Assembly: GCF_036850765.1 (NCBI RefSeq)
Contig: NC_089490.1
Coordinates: 97,452,074 to 97,516,073, forward strand
DNA length: 64,000 bases
DNA from: Saccopteryx bilineata
Lineage: Eukaryota; Chordata; Mammalia; Chiroptera; Emballonuridae
Direction: 5' to 3'
Position numbers and translations under genes: made by a program. Under the pieces are notes generated by a model. That model ran no database searches. It saw nothing but the letters and a program-made list of their open reading frames with translations, and was not told the origin of the DNA. Position 1 is the first letter of the stretch. Every line of letters begins with the position of its first letter. This document shows positions 60,493-64,000 of the stretch, piece by piece.

Positions 60493-61350
60493 GATGCAAA
60501 GCTTAAAAATGAAGCTCTCCTGAAAATTACATTTTAATGATTTTTTAAAGTATGGCTGATGATGTTCTGTACATACATAAAAACCCTTTTATTAACTTAT
60601 TTAAAGCACCAGTGCCATTCAACTGAAAAAATATATAGAGATTTCTTCAAGATTTTAGAGTATGTTAAAATTTAGATTATTGATTATAATAATTTATATA
60701 TTCATAACTAGTCAGTCAGTTATAGTAAATGTAAGGGAAACCTTTATTCTCAGATTCAGTTTTTACTATATTGATAACCACTGGGTCATAAGTGGTAGTT
60801 GAAGTGAATGAGATCAAATAAAAGAAATACATAAAGTGAGAACTGGACCACAATCAGATTCCACTTAAAATACGAACTTGCCAAGATTCAAAGTTGATTA
60901 GAAGAGTTGGAAAGAGAACCCACACTTTCCAATTTCTAAATTAGATATTCCTCTATTACACTCTGAATCTCTCTCAGTATCTCTGCTGGTAATCATACCT
61001 TAAAAACATTCAATACTAAAACATATACCCACAAATATATCCCTCCTCTCTCTTCAAATATTCTGCAATATGTGGTTTAAATTTTGTGAAAAATATTGTT
61101 ATATATAACATTCAAGTTTCCCTCCTCTTCTACCAGTAAACACGAATCTTGCAGTATGTATTTGTCCTTTCTATGTTTTCATATCTTATTACTGAAGAAT
61201 TTACATACAGTATCAAGAAGTCCTAACTCTTTCATCAGAAATAGTGACGCAAAAAATATTCAAAGCAAGCTATAAAACCAACTACTTACAAAAATAGTCT
61301 TTGAAACGTAATTGGTTATTATTTAAGAGTGCATAATAGTTCAGTCTACT

Positions 61351-61724
61351 GGCCCTGGCCAGTTGGCTCAGTGGTAGAGCATCGGCCTGGCGTGCAGGAG
61401 TCCCGGGTTCAATTCCCGGCCAGGGTACACAGGAGAAGCGCCCATCTGCTTCTCCACCCCTCCCCCTCTCCTTCCTCTCTGTCTCTCTCTTCCCCTCCCG
61501 CAGCCGAGGCTCCATTGGAGCAGAGATGGCCCGGGCGCTGGGGATGGCTCTATGGCCTCTGCCTCAGGTGCTAGAATGGCTCTGGTCGCAACAGAGCTAT
61601 GCCCCAGATGGGCAGAGCATCGCCCCCTGGTGGGCATGCCGGGTGGATCCCGGTAGGGTGCATGCAGGAGTCTATCTGACTGCCTCCCCGTTTCCAATTT
61701 CAGAGAAATACAAACAACAAAAAA
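61351..61724 (+). repeat. tRNA-derived SINE, GC-rich type, young copy
   Basis: Exact 13-base duplication agttcagtctact at 61338-61350 and 61725-61737. Complete tRNA-like head: A box tggctcagtggtagagc, B box gggttcaattcccgg. It is the best reference copy of its family here. Long frames across it are not genes. Confidence 0.95.
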
Positions 61725-62187
61725 AGTTCAGTCTACTTAGCTTAGAATATTTTGCCTGTTATTTAGCTCCCAAACTCTCTTTAAAAGGACAATTAGATTA
61801 CTTTGACTTCTATCCCCATTATTTCTTTCTAGGGCTGTTGTTGAATAATTGCTGCTCAACTGAGCAAGATAAGCATAAGATACTCAACTCCATTCACTCC
61901 CTTTAAACTACACATACCTAACATTCCTCAGGAAGCAGTTGTAAGCACCGCATGATCTTGCAGATTACTTATCAAACTTGCACTAATAACCATGATTGCC
62001 TATATGTGTACACACATACACACAAATTGTTATTCTGAAAAATACTGTAGCAAGTCAATGCTTTTTAACAATGATAATGGGTTTATCTATATTATCTGTA
62101 GCTAGAAAGTTTAATATTTATCAAATACAATGTATCTTTATAAAATTAAAAAAAGCCAAAAGAAATGCATTAAAAATAAAAAAGAAG

Positions 62188-62524
62188 CCTGAGCAGGCGA
62201 CGGCACAGTGGATAGAGCGTCGAACTGGAACGCAGTGAACCCAAGTTCAAAACCCCAAGGTCGCCGGCTTAAGTGCGGGCTCACCGGCTTGAGCGTGGGG
62301 TCACTGGCTTGAGTGTCGGATCACAGGCATGACCTCATGGTCACTGGCTTGAGCCCAAAAGGTCTCTGGCTTGAGCAAGGGGTCATTCACTCTGCTGTAG
62401 TCCCCCAGTCAAAGCTCATATGAGCAAGTAATCAACAAACAGCTAAGGTGCCACAGGAAGACTTGCTGCTTCTCATCTTTCTCCCTTCCTGTCTTGTCCG
62501 TATCTGTCCCTCTCTCTGTCTCTC

Positions 62525-62585
<61 letters not shown>

Positions 62586-62605
62586 AATAAATAAATAAAT
62601 AAATG
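62188..62605 (+). repeat. tRNA-derived SINE, long type, with (TC)n(AC)n
   Basis: Head gcctgagcaggcgacggcac, a long module region, catatgagcaagtaatcaac body, then TC and AC repeats (62512-62586) and AAAT tail. Confidence 0.9.
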
Positions 62606-62612
62606 AAAAAGG

Positions 62613-62780
62613 TGGCCCTGGCTCAATAGCTCAGCTGGTTAGAGCATCTTCCTGATATACTAAGGTTGCAGGTTCAATCCGTAGTAAGGGCACATACAAG
62701 AATTAACCAATGAATGCATAAAGCGGAACAAATTAATGTTTCTTTCTTTCTCTCTCTCTCTCTAAAATAAATAATATTTT
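62613..62780 (+). repeat. tRNA-derived SINE, short type
   Basis: Head ggccctggctcaatagctca, B box gcaggttcaatccg, body aaccaatgaatgcataaag. Confidence 0.88.
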
Positions 62781-62787
62781 AAAAATG

Positions 62788-62965
62788 GCCTTGACCAGGT
62801 AGCTTAGTTGGTTGGAGTGTTGTCCCCATAAACCAAGGTTGCGGGTTTGATCCCTGGTCAGGACACATACAAGAAGCAACCGATGAATGCATAAACAAGT
62901 GGAACAGCAATTGATGTCTCTCTCCCACTTTCTCTCTTTTAAAATCAATAGATAAAAATTTTAAA
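62788..62965 (+). repeat. tRNA-derived SINE, short type
   Basis: Head ggccttgaccaggtagctta, B box gcgggtttgatccctgg, body aaccgatgaatgcataaac. It directly follows another copy of its type. Confidence 0.88.
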
Positions 62966-63773
62966 AATTAAAAGGAGAAACCTAAACTGTTGGAAAAATT
63001 AAAGCCTTGACTCTGCATTCTCCATTTTCAAAGGATAGAAGGTCCCTTAAAGGTCAGCAGGTGGTTTTAGCAGTATCTACACAAAAGCAAGGTACATTAC
63101 AGACGATGAAGCGTTTGTTTAGTAGAGCCACCTAAAATGTGTACCTGCTCTACACAAAAATTTCAAGTAGGTATGCTTTATTTTTGGCATCTACCTTGCA
63201 TTTCCTTCCCTCCCCTTGTTATGTCAGTACTCTGAACATTTTTTCCTCATCTTCAGAACCCTGCTCTGCCGAAGTGTGGGTTAGAGAGGACTGTACAGGG
63301 TGGCTCCACAGTAATAAATACATGAGCCCCAGGAAGATTCATGCTTCTGTTATAGCAGGGGACAAAAACATTTTCACTCAAACAACATCTAAGGTGGGCC
63401 TGGCATTCCTTATCTGCAAAATGAATGTTAAACTTTCCATTTTAAACTCCTAGGATTGAAACACTGGAGTATCTCAGATGTCAGGTGTGGTGAGGCACGT
63501 CAGTGAGATAGAGGGGGCGGCGAGTCAGAGGCAGCACCGGGGCTGGTAACTGTGGAGTACGTGTTTCTTTCCTAGAAACTGAGACTGTAAACTTTGGGTG
63601 GATGGGGGGAATGAAGGGTACTGGCATGAAGACAGTCATGAAGATCAATGGAAATAAATTGAGAAGTATACCCTCATATTCATGGTCAATAAATTTTAGA
63701 CAAAGTTATCAAGGCAATTCAATGGAACAAAGGATAGTGTTTTAAACAAATGATTGAAAATTGCTGGAGCAGG

Positions 63774-63945
63774 CCAATGTTGGATAGCTCAGCTGGTTAA
63801 AGCATCATCCCGACAAGGCAAGATTATGAGTTTGATTCCCATAATCAAATCAGGGCACATAAAAGAATCCACCAATGAATGCATAAATAAGTGGAACAAC
63901 AAATTCGTTTCTCTAAAACCAATAAATAAATATAAAAATTAAAAG
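63774..63945 (+). repeat. tRNA-derived SINE, short type
   Basis: Head ggccaatgttggatagctca, B box tgagtttgattccc, body caccaatgaatgcataaat, A tail. Flanks aaattgctgg and aaactgctg. Confidence 0.85.
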
Positions 63946-64000
63946 AAAACTGCTGTAACAACTGGACATCCACAAGCAAAATGATGAATTAATGCTCCAC

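Larger units (their letters stand above)
58851..64000 (-). other. FGD6 intron 5' of the DH exons
   Basis: No exon was recognised from 58851 to the window end. It carries SINEs at 60163, 61351, 62188, 62613, 62788 and 63774. Unrecognised sequence fills 58860-60160, 60500-61340, 61740-62180 and 62970-63770. The remaining upstream exons, including the long N-terminal one, should lie beyond 64000. Confidence 0.6.

Noticed and set aside
61351..61425. tRNA-like sequence with intact A and B boxes
   Set aside because: It is the head of a dispersed SINE with body, A tail and target duplication, so it is not a functional tRNA gene. The same applies to the other SINE heads.
63230..63290. Possible extra FGD6 exon (acidic reading GSEDEEKMFR on the minus strand)
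   Set aside because: An AG acceptor and GT donor can be drawn, but the donor is poor, the pyrimidine tract is weak, and I cannot match the peptide to FGD6. A protein alignment would decide.
1..64000. CRISPR arrays, operons, phage or toxin systems
   Set aside because: The regularly repeated sequences are dispersed SINEs and microsatellites. The gene structure is that of a vertebrate, with no prokaryotic signals.

Overview
The window is a piece of mammalian nuclear DNA, most likely from a bat. It is AT-rich, has short exons separated by long introns, and is packed with interspersed repeats. More than thirty tRNA-derived SINEs of the kind found in bats (VES/Rhin-like heads such as tggctcagtggtagagc with ggttcgattcc) sit beside L1, L2 and MIR fragments and several hAT and Tc1/mariner-type DNA transposons, some of which inserted after bat SINEs. 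I cannot place the bat below the level of order from the sequence alone.

One gene explains all the convincing coding sequence: FGD6 (FYVE, RhoGEF and PH domain-containing protein 6), on the minus strand. Seventeen consecutive internal coding exons can be read from 58850 (5' side) down to 2421 (3' side). Together they hold 1,667 coding bases (555 codons plus 2 bases). Every exon joins the next in a consistent phase, with GT donors and AG acceptors and no internal stop. They encode, in order, the Cdc42-type DH (RhoGEF) domain, the first PH domain, the FYVE zinc finger, a Ser/Lys-rich linker and most of the C-terminal PH domain. The last coding exon (about a dozen residues) appears to lie before base 1, and the long N-terminal exon and 5' UTR beyond base 64000. 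If the human gene has 21 exons as I remember, these are exons 4 to 20.

Layout: 1-9721 holds the exons for PH2, linker, FYVE and the end of PH1, with introns containing SINEs, a Tigger-like element and an MLT1-like LTR. 9722-16041 is a 6.3-kb intron rich in L2 and MIR. 16042-23472 holds the PH1 exons and the end of DH, and the intron at 19205-23421 contains a hAT element invaded by a SINE and an L1. 23473-39489 is a 16-kb intron with many SINEs, a hAT-split L1M, a palindromic MITE and an LTR carrying another hAT. 39490-44957 holds three DH exons. 44958-58670 is a 13.7-kb intron with a triple nest of transposons. 58671-58850 holds two small exons 81 bases apart, and 58851-64000 is intron again.

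No second protein-coding gene, genuine tRNA or rRNA gene, CRISPR array or prokaryote-type system was found. The remaining open reading frames are short, and most fall in repeats.
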